Source: Onthophagus taurus (lineage: Eukaryota; Arthropoda; Insecta; Coleoptera; Scarabaeidae). Taken from it: DNA of 64,000 nt. The notes under the pieces are model-generated. The model was not told the origin of the DNA. It made no database searches and worked only from the letters and a program-made list of their open reading frames with translations. A program made the translations under genes and the position numbers. The number at the start of each line of letters is the position of its first letter. The stretch's first letter is position 1. The stretch covers positions 30,179,001-30,243,000 of the forward strand of contig NC_091968.1 of NCBI RefSeq assembly GCF_036711975.1, written 5' to 3'. This document shows positions 36,631 to 47,870 of the stretch, piece by piece.

Positions 36631-37061
36631 GAATGTTAGGTAAGGTTAGTTTTGTTTACAAACATTAATTATACCATGAAGTATTCTTTGGCAATTTGTA
36701 ATGGCAATTATAGCGTGAAGTTTTCTTTTGTAATGTCAATTATAGCGTGAAGGAATGTTAGGTAAGGTTAGTTTTGTTTACAAACATTAATTATACCATG
36801 AAGTATTCTTTGGCAATTAGTAATGGCAATTATAGCGTGAAGTTTTGTTTTGTAATGTCAATTATAGCGTGAAGGAATGTTAGGTAAGGTTAGTTTTGTT
36901 TACAAACATTAATTATACCATGAAGTTTTCTTTGGCAATTAGTAATGGCAATTATAGCGTGAAGTTTTCTTTTGTAATGTCAATTATAGCGTGAAGGAAT
37001 GTTAGGTAAGGTTAGTTTTGTTTACAAACATTAATTATACCTTGAAGTTTTCTTTGGCAAT
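36631..37061. repeat. 122-bp tandem repeat
   Basis: GAATGTTAGGTAAGGTTAG recurs at 36631, 36753, 36875 and 36997, an exact 122-bp period, about 3.5 units, nearly identical. Each unit contains the near-duplicate phrases ATTATACCATGAAG and ATTATAGCGTGAAG. Related, diverged sequence lies near 53630-53790. Confidence 0.88.
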
Positions 37062-37464
37062 TATACTCTGTTTTTAAACCAGGAGAAGTATTTTAAATTT
37101 GTCACCAGATTGACCTTGCACGTGATTGGTTGAATGCGAGGAAGGTTCACACACAGGCAATTTTGAATTTGAAGGTTAGGTTATTGACAATTCGACAGTT
37201 TCGTGTCATTATTGTAAATTTTGTGTTCTTAAACCCTTCTTTATTATATTTTGAAATAAATACACTCATAACTTCAATGTTAATTTGTATGTTTAATGTT
37301 GACGATAACAAACGAAAATGAATACAATAATAAGTAAATAAATAAATAATAATAATTATTAATTTAAATTTACCGTCAAAATATCTAGTGATATTTTCTG
37401 GTGATTTTTCCTAGTGTAAATCTGACTTTCGCGTTTACTTCCCCTGGTTTAAAAACAGAGTATA
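37062..37464. mobile_element. TIR element, copy 2
   Basis: Same ends and interior as copy 1, about 403 bp, with a small internal deletion near 37165. Noncoding. Confidence 0.8.
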
Positions 37465-39477
37465 GTTATGGTAATGCAACTATTTGACCTTATTGACAAG
37501 TGGTCTCTATAAAAGCCGCTAACCGTTAAAGGGTTAAAAATGAGGGAACAATTTTGAAATCTATACCAAAAAATTGCACAAAAGTTAAATCTTTAGACCG
37601 ATTTAGGGATTTTTCCATAAATCGTTTATAATGATTTTCACTCAGGTCGTCGTGACAGACTCTGTCACAAATGGGAGTTAACTAGAAACAGAAAAATCCA
37701 CAACGTTAGTAGTTTTTGGCACAAAACGTGTTTGTGCAAGCGCGTGATCGCCGCGTGTTATACATCACTAGAAAGAGCAGGAAATTTCCCATAAGATAGA
37801 TATGGTTCTAGAGTTTTCTCCTGCTCATATAAGAAAGTTTAGAGGAAGAGTACTTAAGCGTTTCTGCGTGTAGGGATGGAAATTAAGGGTGATTGATTAA
37901 CGCCGATAGATATTGACCGACGAAAACCCGGATTAAGATAGCTGAAGGAGCCCCCTTTCTGACTGTGATAACAGTTTTTTAAAATTTGGTTTCGTAACAA
38001 TTGCACAAGGCCTTGAAGTTTGGTAATTTTGAGCTATTTTAAGTACAGCGCGGTGTTCTTCATTTTTTATTGATCTTAATATCAACTTATCGGCAGACGA
38101 AAACCCGGTTTTAGATAGAGAAAGATTCAAGCTTTCAAGTGGTGCATTTAGTTTTTCGCTATCCCTAATTATAAGGAAGATATCAGCTAAGAAAGTAGAT
38201 AGGAAATTACGGGTAAAAGTTTGTTGCTGGGAGGTTTGTTGCTATCGTCGCACGGGTGCATACCTATTTCCCTACATTGTCAAAATTTATTTTATTTTTG
38301 TTAAAAAAAAGGATAAAAACGCGAATTACAAAAAATAGCATAAAAAACACGTTTCATGAGACTTAAAGCACTCATTCATCAAAAAACTCGTGGCTTCGCC
38401 CCTTTTTTCAACTTGAATTCGTGCATTTCAAGCGTGTCTTACGAAACTTGTTTTTTAATATACTATTACATCGCCTGATTAAGCTTATTAGGGTGACGAG
38501 AGGGGCCTGTTCCCTCAGCCCAATAACAATAATAGTAATAATAAGCCGGGGTCGCTTGTGGCCGAGTCGTCACAGTTCGTATCACTTTCTTGGAAGATTA
38601 AACTACTAATTTTGTAGAGAATATTCATGCCCGTTTGCACCGTAATACATAAGCATTGCTTAAAGGCTAAGTAATGCTTAAGTAGTGAATTTGCGTTGCA
38701 CCGTCAAGTAACCCGTTCTCAAAATCAATAAGACATTCTCAAATATAAGTATTTGAAATCCAGTGCTTAAGTTGTTCTCAAGCGCATACGTCAAATAGAC
38801 ATAACCGCACATAACCTATACGTTAAAAAAGTAATAAAATAAAATAATGGATCTGCAAATTTAGATGTTTTGGAAATAATTGATTTTGGTTTTCCAAAAT
38901 TAATATACACAAGATCCAATTATTTCCACGAAATGGACGAATATAATTTTTTTAAAAGATTTCGTCTAACAAAACAAAGTTGTTTGTATGTTCTACGACC
39001 AATACAAGAAATTATAGAATTTCCGTCTAATAAGTAAGTAGTATACATTATTTTAAATTATACTTTTATAGGCTGAATTTAGATTATTTTAATACTACTT
39101 GTTTTGTACAGAAACAACTGTGTGTCTCCAATGAACCAGTTGCTAACAACCCTTAGATTTTACGCTTCTGCTAGCCATTTAACTATTGTAGCTGATTTTA
39201 CCGGGATGCATACTTCAACAGCTAGTAGAATTATATCGCGGGTATCGCGTGCAATTGCTATGCTGAGACCGCAATACATAAAAATGCCAAGTAATACCGA
39301 AGAAATTCTAGCAGTACAAAACCAGTTTTATGGAATAGCTGCATTTCCCAGGATTATAGGTGCCATTGATTGCACGCACATAAAAATTCAGTCTCCCGGT
39401 GGCGAAGATGCAGAAGTGTACAGGAACCGAAAAGGCTACTTTTCTTTTAATGTACAAGTTATTGTAAATGCAAATTT

Positions 39478-40661
39478 TGGAGGTTCTGCTTGGCCTATCT
39501 CCTCTGCATTTGCATATAGAGAAAGTGGCTAGAACAACCATTTACAGATTTAAGCAATATGCTCAAAACTGTTCCGACATGTCCTACCAATGGGCTGCGG
39601 AAGACATTATAAGCACTGATAATGTGCTATCAATACCGTCAGATTTGGCGGTATCACTATCAGTGATTAATGCTCGATACCAGATAGTACTGCCTGAGCG
39701 GCAGTCCTGGATCGAAAATGAAAATTCTCTGGTTCGGGCAGACATTTGCTTGTACACAGATGGATCAAAAACGCCTGAAGGGGTAGGAGCAGGAGTATAC
39801 TGCCAGACACCTCGAATTAAGCAAGCCTACAGCCTGGGTACGTACTGTACTGTATTCCAGGCGGAAGTATTTGCTATTGACATGGGTGCTAAAATCCTTC
39901 TTGAAAGAGGGGTGAAGAACATGACAGTACGAATTTTCTCAGACAGTCAAGCCGCTCTCCAGGCGCTGCAAGCTATGAAAACGGTGTCGGCTCTGGTTAA
40001 TGATTGTAAGAGAACGTTAAACACACTGAGTTGTGATAACAGAGTCTCTCTGATCTGGGTCCCGGGTCACTCTGGTGTTGCTGGCAATGAAGCGGCAGAT
40101 AAGCTAGCATGAGATGGCAGCGCTGAAGCGTTTGTGGGACCGGAACCGGCAGTTGGTGTATCATTTGCGATGGCCAAATATAGGATTGGACTGTGGGCTG
40201 AAGAGAGACTTCGCCTACTGTGGACCAGTTCTCCTGGAATGAGACATGCTAAGGTGTTTATTAACATCGCCACTGTCAAACCCGGGAATATTTTGGGACT
40301 TGCCCGTAGTAGCATAAAAGTTCTAATGGGTGTTTTTACTGGGCACTGCCGATTAAAAGTACACCTCAACTTGTTGGGTTTAGCCGACGATGTTGAATGC
40401 CGACTATGTGCGGAGGAAGCAGAGACGGTTGAGCATGTTTTATGCCACTGCCCTGCCGTTAACCATATCAGATTCTCGATTTTTGGGTCGCAGTTTATCT
40501 CCTCAAAAGATCTGAATGACCTTCCGCCGAGCAAGGTATTAATGTTCGTTAAGAGCATTGGACTGCACGGTGAAATTTGATATCGGGGTACAATAGATCC
40601 TTAGGGTCGCGGTGCAAGGTTGGTTGGTCCGCCTACCCGATATGTATTCTATGTAATGTAA
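39478..40661 (+). mobile_element. 5'-truncated non-LTR retroelement with RNase H
   Basis: Inserted in the Harbinger nuclease with a 15-bp duplication TGTAAATGCAAATTT at 39463-39477 and 40662-40676. Long duplications and 5' truncation are the mark of target-primed reverse transcription. Carries the RNase H and C-terminal zinc-knuckle part of an I/R1/LOA-type element. Confidence 0.87.
39480..40580 (+). pseudogene. RNase H and zinc-knuckle C-terminus of a non-LTR polyprotein
   Basis: RNase H motifs: LYTDGSKTPEGVGAGVYC (first Asp), FQAEVFAIDMGAK (Glu), IFSDSQAALQAL (Asp), IWVPGHSGVAGNEAADKLA (His, Asp). An in-frame TGA at about 40110 follows, then HCRLKVHLNLLGLAD and the CRLCAEEAETVEHVLCHCPA knuckle. 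The RT region is missing. Higher GC than the host. Confidence 0.87.
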
Positions 40662-41726
40662 TGTAAATGCAAATTTGGAAGCCATGGATATTGTGGCAAG
40701 GTGGCCAGGATCTGTTCACGATTCAACTATATTTAATAATAGTCGGATTAGAGCACGGTTAGAAAACGGAGATTTCCAAAATGGCATATTATTAGGTATG
40801 ATGTTACTGATACTTAACGTAAAATAGTACATATTACTATTTGATTACAAATGATTAATGATAAGGTTCTTTTAGGCGACAGTGGATATCCTCTGCGAGA
40901 GTATTTTCTAACTCCATTGGCAGAGTGTAGAACAAGACCAGAAGAACTGTATAATGAAGCTCATATAAGAACCCGAAATACAGTGGAACGGTTCTTTGCA
41001 AATTGGAAACGTCGATTTCCTGTCCTTGCATATGACCTACGTTTGAAAATTTCCACTGTGTGATATTGTAGTAACGGCAGTTCTACAAAATATTACCAGA
41101 ACAGTTGTGGCCGAAGAAAATGTTGCTGTTTTGCCAGATGACATTAATGAAGCAGATTTAAATGTTCAAATTGAGGCTGGCCGTGTGGAGATGAATAATA
41201 TCGGCAATAATGGGATACATTATTTAAGAGATAATTTAATAAATAACTACTTTAATGATTTATAAAACAATTTATTATAAAAATCATCCGTTTTCTTATT
41301 TTCCACTATTTCTTTGTACTTGTATATTAAACTATACAACACCTGTTTTTCATTAGGTGAAAAATTTGAGGTTCACCTCTTGCGACATTTTTTATAAACG
41401 TCCTTATAACTCACAATATAACTCAACACTCTTCGAATATTCGCGAAGTTGGGAATGATACGAATAGTAGAAATGTTATTAACATGGTATATGTCAAATG
41501 TCAACTGACATTAACTTGACAACACGAAAAACCCTAAAAAATTACTAAAATTTACAAAAATAACTAAATTTTATGGCGTTGTTGCCAAATAACCGATACT
41601 TAAACGTTACTTAGTTGAGCATTGTATATGTTGTGTCGGTGCAATAGACATAAAATTTAAGTTCTTCTTAACTATAAGAACTGCTTAACTAAGTTATGCT
41701 CAACTATGTAAACGGTGCAACCGGGC

Positions 41727-43207
41727 AAGTGTCACTTTTTGACAGATATAAAACTAATAATGGACTTTTTTGAAGAAACTTTAATTTTCTAAAGAATTCT
41801 AGTCAATTTCTGATCGTAATAACTCAATACATATCTCTACTATAATATACATTCTGTTATATCTCTACTTACCCAAAAGAATAAATGGTGTTCCATAAAT
41901 AATTTGTTTAATTTAATTGTTTTAAATTTAGTTATGACAAGAATTAAATAAAAAAAATGTTTGTGGTAAATAACGTTTTCAGATCGCGTAGTACACACAC
42001 CTGAAAGCTCGCACCAAATCTATAAATAACACGACACAACATATTGCATTGATTTGGGCTTTCGAGTTTGAACAGTTTTTTCGCAATCGCATTCAACATA
42101 AAAAATGTATTTACTCCCCATTTTTATTATTTTTTATTTTACTGGTTGGGTGAAATCATTCGTTTTGTAAATCAACTAAAAATGGAATTTCTGTAAAATA
42201 GAATACATTAAAAAAAAATTAAATAAAATAAGAACGAAAATGTATACTTTCCGTCAAGTTTCTCAAATTGCATTATTTTCCACTATCTCCCGTTCACAAA
42301 TCGCTAATGGATCTTGCGCCTAACTAATTTTCAACCTGAAAGCTCCCTTTTAAAATAGGATAAAAGCTTTTCGACCCAATTTTTAAACTCAATATTATTT
42401 CTTTTCTTTTTCATTTCTTAATCGAAATAAAAACATGGTGTTTAGTTATTTAAATTTTTTTTTTAATTTTGTAACTGCTTGTTTTTGATAGCCTATTATT
42501 ATGTGATCATGGAAGTTGATTGGATATATGAAAGGACGTGTTGTGTTGGGTCGGGCGAAACGGTTTAAAACGAAAACTACTACCATCATATAGTAACCCT
42601 GATTGAAAACGATGGGGGGGATTCATCGAAGTTGAGCTCCATTGCGCTCATATTTCCATTTGAAAATGTCGTGTCACAGATGGCAGAGTACCCGGATTAA
42701 GCTTTCATTTCTAAATCGGAAAAGGTATCAATAGGATAAAACTCCATACTGTTATTGACGCTTCCTTAATGTAAAAATTTATTTTTATTAGAATTGTTTT
42801 AACTTAACTAAAATTGATGATCAAATCTTTTCCGCGAAGGGTTGATTGAAATAGAACTTTCTCCCAAAAACGAAAACCATGTCAACGTGTCACTTAAATG
42901 ACACGTTACGAAAAAGGGGGAAAAAATTTACTAGGACCGATTTTATTTGATATTGATGCAACATTGTACCTTGACACGTTTCGTAATCCACTTAAAATTT
43001 TTTTTAATTAATCATAAAAGCAATATAATTGAACGTAAATAATCGAATACACGATAAGGTTTTGATAAAATGACAAATTGAAAAGGAGATAAAATTAAAA
43101 AGTTACTTAAATTCAACACATTTATTTTTAAAATAATAAGAAAACTTTTTAAATTTCTTTAAACACTTGGAGAAAAAAAAACTTTTAGAAGAAGACGAAA
43201 TCAACTT
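41727..43207. other. AT-rich intergenic region before FABP-3
   Basis: No exon, transposon end or tandem repeat recognised. It includes the 3' UTR side of FABP-3 near 43.1 kb. Confidence 0.4.
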
Positions 43208-43769
43208 TTAAACTCTCTTGAAAAATCTTTTTCCACTTCCTTTGGCATTAGAGTAATGCTGAAAGAAATAAAACAGAAAAATCCAATTTTAAACTAAAAA
43301 ATTAACACTCACAATAATTAATCCGCCATCGGAGAATTCGAAAACCCTGCTTCCGCTTCTGCCATCACCAAACACCGATTGAACTTCAACTTTATTTCCA
43401 TTCAATGTAGCCGTGGTCTATACAACCAATTAAAAGTATTAATTTGAATTATTTCAATTTTAATTTTCACCCACCTTAACGGTTATTCCAGGGAATAACT
43501 CTTCATCAAAAGTTTCACCGAACGTGAACTTTTGACCTCTTCCTGCTGAACTTGAAATGTTGCACACATTTCCATCGATAACAACATCAATTGTTGGTTT
43601 TGACCCATCTAATTTCGAAGCAATCTCATCACTCACTTCTGGTCCTAAAGGATAATTTAAAAAATATAATCAACACATTTTTAGTAATACATTTCTTACC
43701 CAAAGATTTTAAATATTCAAAATATTTCTCATTTCTTTCAAATTGATATTTCCCCGCAAGTAAAGCCAT
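43208..43769 (-). CDS. Fatty acid-binding protein FABP-3 (four exons)
   Basis: Minus-strand exons 43769-43700, 43644-43475, 43417-43313, 43258-43208; 131 residues, exactly the common FABP length. MALLAGKYQFERNEKYFEYL at the start, FTFGETFDEELFPG in the middle, GKRFFKRV at the end; Phe replaces the usual Tyr of the Arg-x-Tyr pair. Classic three-intron structure. Transcribed away from FABP-4, whose ATG is 457 bp upstream on the other strand. TATAAATAG lies about 75 bp upstream of the ATG. Confidence 0.94.
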
Positions 43770-43843
43770 TGTATCGAGAGAGTTTAAGATGAAGACGGTT
43801 GTAAATCACTCGAAATTATGACAAATGTCTCGGTTATACTGGT

Positions 43844-43852
43844 CTATTTATA
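43844..43852 (-). promoter_or_regulatory. TATA box of FABP-3
   Basis: TATAAATAG on the minus strand, 75-83 bp upstream of the FABP-3 ATG. Position and form fit a TATA box. Confidence 0.6.
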
Positions 43853-44142
43853 TCTTTCGTTTAATTCAATAGATTAAGGTTAAATTACTTTGGCCTGCCT
43901 TTTCAAATACTTTTATCTGAGAGTGTTGCTTGTGAGTTAAAATTTGAGCACACAGATTTAAAGATCTATTTGAACAAAAAATTAATTAACTTGACAAAAA
44001 TTATTTGGGTAATTTTCCAATAAGCAAACTGAAAAATGGTTTTGATAATCCCGTTTAAAATATAATATCGGCAATAAACCACTCATTTTTAAACATCGAT
44101 CGCATCGATCCGTCTTAATCCGTGTCATAAAACTATGCCCCC

Positions 44143-44150
44143 TATAAAAG
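44143..44150 (+). promoter_or_regulatory. TATA box of FABP-4
   Basis: TATAAAAG 77-84 bp before the FABP-4 ATG (44227), followed about 25 bp later by TTCAGTTT, which resembles an arthropod initiator (TCAGT) at 44171-44177. Confidence 0.7.
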
Positions 44151-44226
44151 ATGGGTTTTGAGCGGTTCAAATTCAGTTTATTTTTACGATTCGTTATTGG
44201 AAGAGTGAGAAAAATCGAAAAAGAAA

Positions 44227-44732
44227 ATGGTCTTGATTGCCGGAAAATTTGAAAACACCGGGAACGAAAATTTCGCCCAATACTTGAAGTCTTTGGGGCC
44301 GGAAATTACCGACGAATTGGCCTCGAAGATGGACAGTTCGAGACCAACGATCGAAATTAAAGTCGACGGTGACAACTGTAGCATTAGCAGCACTACGGGT
44401 AGAGGACAAACTTTTACTTTTGGAAAAACGTTTGAAGACGAACCATTACCGGGACAAAAGGCCCAAGTAACAATCACGCCAAAAAATTAATAAACAAACA
44501 TTTAATTTAATTATGATTTTTTTAGAGTACCGCTGTTCTTAGTGGCAACAAGGTCGAAATTAAATCCGTTAGTGGATCCACAACAGGAAATAGAGTTTAT
44601 GAATTTAGCGACTCCGGTCTTGTTGTTGTAAGTGCAAATTAACGAAATTATTTTAATTCTTTTTATCGATTTTTCCAGCATTACTCAGCCCCAAGTGGTG
44701 TAACTGCCAAAAGAATCTACAAGAGACTCTAA
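44227..44732 (+). CDS. Fatty acid-binding protein FABP-4 (three exons)
   Basis: Exons 44227-44466, 44526-44627, 44679-44732; 131 residues. MVLIAGKFENTGNENFAQYL, then FTFGKTFEDEPLPGQ and GVTAKRIYKRL with the carboxylate-binding Arg-x-Tyr. The first ancestral intron is missing and its site (KSLG/PE) is fused in exon 1. Divergent from FABP-3. GC is a little higher than in the neighbours, suggesting strong expression or conserved codon bias. Confidence 0.95.
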
Positions 44733-44829
44733 ATAATCCACGAAAACACAAATTTTTCATTCAAATGTAATTATTGAAACAATAAAAAATTAAAGAAATA
44801 TATTTATTTTATTAAACCGACATTTCCCG

Positions 44830-45110
44830 AAATTCTCTTTAATAAGTACGTTTGTTATTTTGTCTTGATATCTCAATTCGTTTTTGAGATACGATTTGTT
44901 TAATTATTAAAATCAATAATAACAAAATATGCAGAGTTGAGTTCAAAAAATCATAACAACAAAGTTTATGGAAAATAAGAAATTATTTAACACTATATCT
45001 TTATTAAATTTGTTTTAAAATGCTCTTTATTTCAGCTTGACATCTCAATTCGTTCTTGAGATACGATTTTTTATGTTACCGTATTTAAATCAATAAAAAT
45101 CTAATATGTA
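44830..45110. repeat. 187-bp-family repeat units 3' of FABP-4
   Basis: CTTGATATCTCAATTCG and its variant recur about 177 bp apart, with AATCATAAC-like phrases, as in the receptor intron array. The block is cut by the mariner element at 45111 and resumes at 47709-47870. Confidence 0.7.
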
Positions 45111-45737
45111 CAGGGTGTCCAAATTTCGATGGATTTGCAGGGTATCTCAGTTATTATGAAAGATAGAAAGTTGCGGTTTTCGCGAACCTGAGCTACTTTT
45201 TTGTGAAACTTATAATGCCGTAAACCAAATTTTCATAGACCTCTTCGTTTTTGATATACAGGGAGTATTTCAAAATTTACGATTTTCAGACACCCCCCGT
45301 ATCTCGGCTATCCGGAAACTTAGTAAAAAAGTAAAAACGGGTTCTAATAGATTTTTTTACGGAGAATCCAATGGTGCACGTAGAATTTTTCTAGTCATCA
45401 CGGTTTTTGAGTTATAAACACAAGTTAGGTTTTTTTAAATGGAACCACCTATATTTTATTTTTTTATTGAACTAGAATTTTTTCAAGCTTTTCAATGATA
45501 TATAATACTCTATACTTACCTTTATAATTAACCTCGAAATTAAAAAAACCACATTATTTTATAAGTAGGCTATGATAAATTAAGTGATCGCGTTGCTAGG
45601 ATACCAGAATAAACAAAGAATTTTGAAAATACTATAATATTAATTATTGACTTATTAAAAAAATGTATCTATTAAATTTTGTTTGCTAAAAACGAAAAAT
45701 TATTAAAAACTAAACATTATGCAAATATGGCTTCAAG

Positions 45738-46861
45738 TTACAAGAATTGTTCAAAGTTGTTACCATTTTGATGCACGCATTGTTCACAAAGTTTAGTAAT
45801 GCGTTTAATTGCATTTAGAATAGTTATGGGATGTTGCTGTAAATGTGAAAAAGCATCAGTTACAGCAATTTTCAATTCCAATTTTGTTCGATTCTGGGTA
45901 CTATATACCCGATTCTTGATATATCCCCATAAAAAGAAGTCCAAAATAGACAAATCAGGTGATCTTGCTGGCCATCGCGTTGGACCATGTGTGCCTATCC
46001 ACCTACCAGGAAATTCTGCAGTTAGGTAGCGACTCACTACCTGCGCATTACGAGCGGGAGCTCCGTCCTACTGAAAATAAATATTATTTAGCCGAATAAG
46101 AGGAATATCATCCAAAATCTCTGGCAAAACCTCTTGCAAGATGTCCAAATAGCGATTAGCGCAAAGGTTTCCTTCAAATATTTTGTAAACAATTCGTGGC
46201 CCAATAATAAAACATGCCACGCTAAAACCAAATTTTCCTTGACGCTCCCGCTCAATTACAATATGTTGGTTTTCTTGATGCCAATGCCTGTTATTATGAC
46301 GATTATAGATTCCTGTGCTGGTAAAATATGCCTCATCAGACCATATAATAGAGGAACTAAATTCAATATTATTTTGTGCATGGTTCAAATACCAGTTACA
46401 GAATTCCAAACGTCGTTCGGCATCTCCCGGGTGTAAGTGGTGAACTATTTGTTCTTTGTAGGGTTTATATTTATACTTTTTTAGAATCGCACAGGCTGTC
46501 GATTTTTTAATTCCAACTTGACATTCAATTTCCCTACATGATGTTTTAGGCGCGGCTTCCACACATCCTAACACGGTAATTCCATTGTTATTCCGATTTT
46601 CTTTATTATATTTTTTTGGTCTGGGCATCAAAAAACTTCCATAATTGATCAAATTACGCTTTATTCGCAAAAAAATTTTTGAATTTGGTTGCGCTCTTTC
46701 TGGATATCTGAAGTGAAACAATCTGCTAATAAAATGTTATTGCTGATAAATGTTGCATTCTACCTATTTATATATAATTCAGCAGCTTGATTAACATTTT
46801 CATTTGCATGAATGTAACATACTAGCATGTCATATTTTTCATAATTTTCATAGCGCTCCAT
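45738..46861 (-). pseudogene. Mariner-type transposase with an intron and one in-frame stop
   Basis: Minus strand: exon 1 46861-46764 (MERYENYEKYDMLVCYIHAN), a 56-bp GT/AG intron 46763-46708, exon 2 46707-45738. Spliced, the N-terminal helix-turn-helix becomes continuous (ELYIN joined to RYPERAQPNSK). Catalytic motifs: IWSDEAYFTSTG, DGAPARNAQ directly after the stop, and RWPARSPDLSILDFFLWG. The only lesion is TAG at 46068-46070, immediately before the second catalytic Asp. Homologous to the transposase at 15893, which has no intron at this site. Confidence 0.83.
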
Positions 46862-47029
46862 TTCAAGAAAAAGATAATTAAGTTAAGTTAATTAAAGGTA
46901 ATTAAGTAACACACGATTTATTGTTAGCACAAAATTCAAAATTAAGTTTGACAGTAATTAACTATATTTACTTTGTTTATTCCGGTATCCTAGCAACGCG
47001 ATCACTTAATAGACAACCTAAGCCTTGAC

Positions 47030-47250
47030 GTAACAGAGATGGGCGGAGCTTATATCGACTCCAAACATTTTCATAGCTAAGTGTGTTGCTAACGGTAAAT
47101 CACCATATGTAATTTTTCAATTAGTGTTAAAATAAAATAAACTAAGTGGCTTTTTATGACATTTTTATTACGGTTTATCATTAGCAACTGTGGTTAGCAA
47201 CGGAATTGTTTAGAGTCGATATAAGCTCCGCCCATCTCTGTGACGTCAGT
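47030..47250. mobile_element. Small MITE in the right arm of the mariner element
   Basis: Inverted ends around ACAGAGATGGGCGGAGCTTA and its inverse TAAGCTCCGCCCATCTCTGT (47219-47241), about 220 bp apart. It interrupts the arm pairing of the host element. Exact limits and target duplication are unclear. Confidence 0.6.
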
Positions 47251-47708
47251 CTATTTATCATTGCCTACTTATAAAATAATGTATTTTATTCAATTTCGAG
47301 GTTAATTATAAAGGTAAGTATAGAGTATTATATATCATTGAAAAGCTTGAAAAAAATCCAGTTCAATAAAAAAATAAAATATAGGTGGTTCCATTTAAAA
47401 AAAACCTAAGTTGTGTTTATAACTCAAAAACCGTGATGACTAGAAAAATTCTACGTACACCATTGGATTCTACGTAAAAAAAATCTATTAGAACCCGTTT
47501 TTACTTTTTTACTAAGTTTCCGGATAGCCGAGATACGGGGGTGTCTGAAAATCGTAAATTTTGAAATACTCCCTGTATATCAAAAACGAAGAGGTCTATG
47601 AAAATTTGTTTCACAAAAAAGTAGCTCAGGTTCGCGAAAACCGCAACTTTCTATCTTTCATAATAACTGAGATATCCTGCAAACCCATCGAAATTTGGAC
47701 ACCCTGTA

Positions 47709-47870
47709 CAAGGGGTTAGGTTAAAAAAATCATAACAGTAAGATTGATGGAAAATAAGAAATTATTCATTGCTCACTAAATCTTTATTGAATTTGCTTCA
47801 AAATGTTGTTTATTTCATCTTGATATCTCAATTCGTCTTTGAGATACGATTTTTCAAATTTCTTGTTTTC
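47709..47870. repeat. 187-bp-family repeat units, continued
   Basis: Continues the block of 44830-45110 beyond the mariner insertion: AAAATCATAACAGTAAG, then CTTGATATCTCAATTCG at about 47818. Confidence 0.68.

Larger units (their letters stand above)
34684..38257. mobile_element. Mutator-like long-TIR element with 9-bp target duplication
   Basis: Termini ACCCGTGCGAGAATAGCAAC and, inverted, ACCCGTGCGACGATAGCAAC; arms stay alike for over 500 bp (34684-35350 against about 37720-38257). GCATACCTA at 34675-34683 and 38258-38266 is a 9-bp target duplication, the Mutator hallmark. Each arm holds the same small ORF (34811-35050 +, 37933-38130 -) of unknown function. No Mutator transposase is seen; the centre holds a transposase scrap, two 400-bp TIR elements and a 122-bp tandem repeat. 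Confidence 0.78.
34305..38455. repeat. Dispersed noncoding repeat, copy 2, split by a Mutator-like element
   Basis: Real repeat sequence is 34305-34683 and 38258-38455; it follows 29131-29711 closely. The missing middle is the insertion at 34684-38257, flanked by the duplicated GCATACCTA. Confidence 0.78.
38848..41265 (+). pseudogene. HARBI1-like Harbinger nuclease, disrupted
   Basis: PIF/Harbinger DDE nuclease. Exon 1 (about 38848-39033, frameshift near 38864) encodes NYFHEMDEYNFFKRFRLTKQ; a GT/AG intron (39034-39111) leads to exon 2, with NQLLTTLRFYASASHLTIVADF, HTSTASRIISRVSRAIA and the first catalytic motif IGAIDCTHIKI. After the insertion 39478-40661 the frame resumes with DIVARWPGSVHDSTIFNNS (second Asp) and RNTVERFFANWKRRFPVL (terminal Glu region). 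A possible second intron lies at about 40797-40874. One more frameshift near 41060 and the insertion make it inactive. Confidence 0.85.
38629..41726 (+). mobile_element. Harbinger element with broken nuclease and a retroelement insertion
   Basis: TIRs GCCCGTTTGCACCG (38629) and CGGTGCAACCGGGC (41713-41726). The HARBI1-like nuclease lies on the plus strand and is cut at 39477 by a non-LTR retroelement fragment. No MADF partner is seen and no clean 3-bp target duplication is visible at the ends. Confidence 0.8.
45111..47706 (-). mobile_element. Mariner-type element with arms of about 480 bp
   Basis: Arms start CAGGGTGTCCAAATTTCGAT; flanked by TA (45109-45110, 47707-47708). Outer arms are about 45111-45590 and 47255-47706, and a further inverted stretch pairs 45595-45650 with 46963-47015. 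The right arm is interrupted by a 220-bp MITE. It contains one transposase with a single nonsense change, the most complete long-arm element in the window. Confidence 0.86.
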
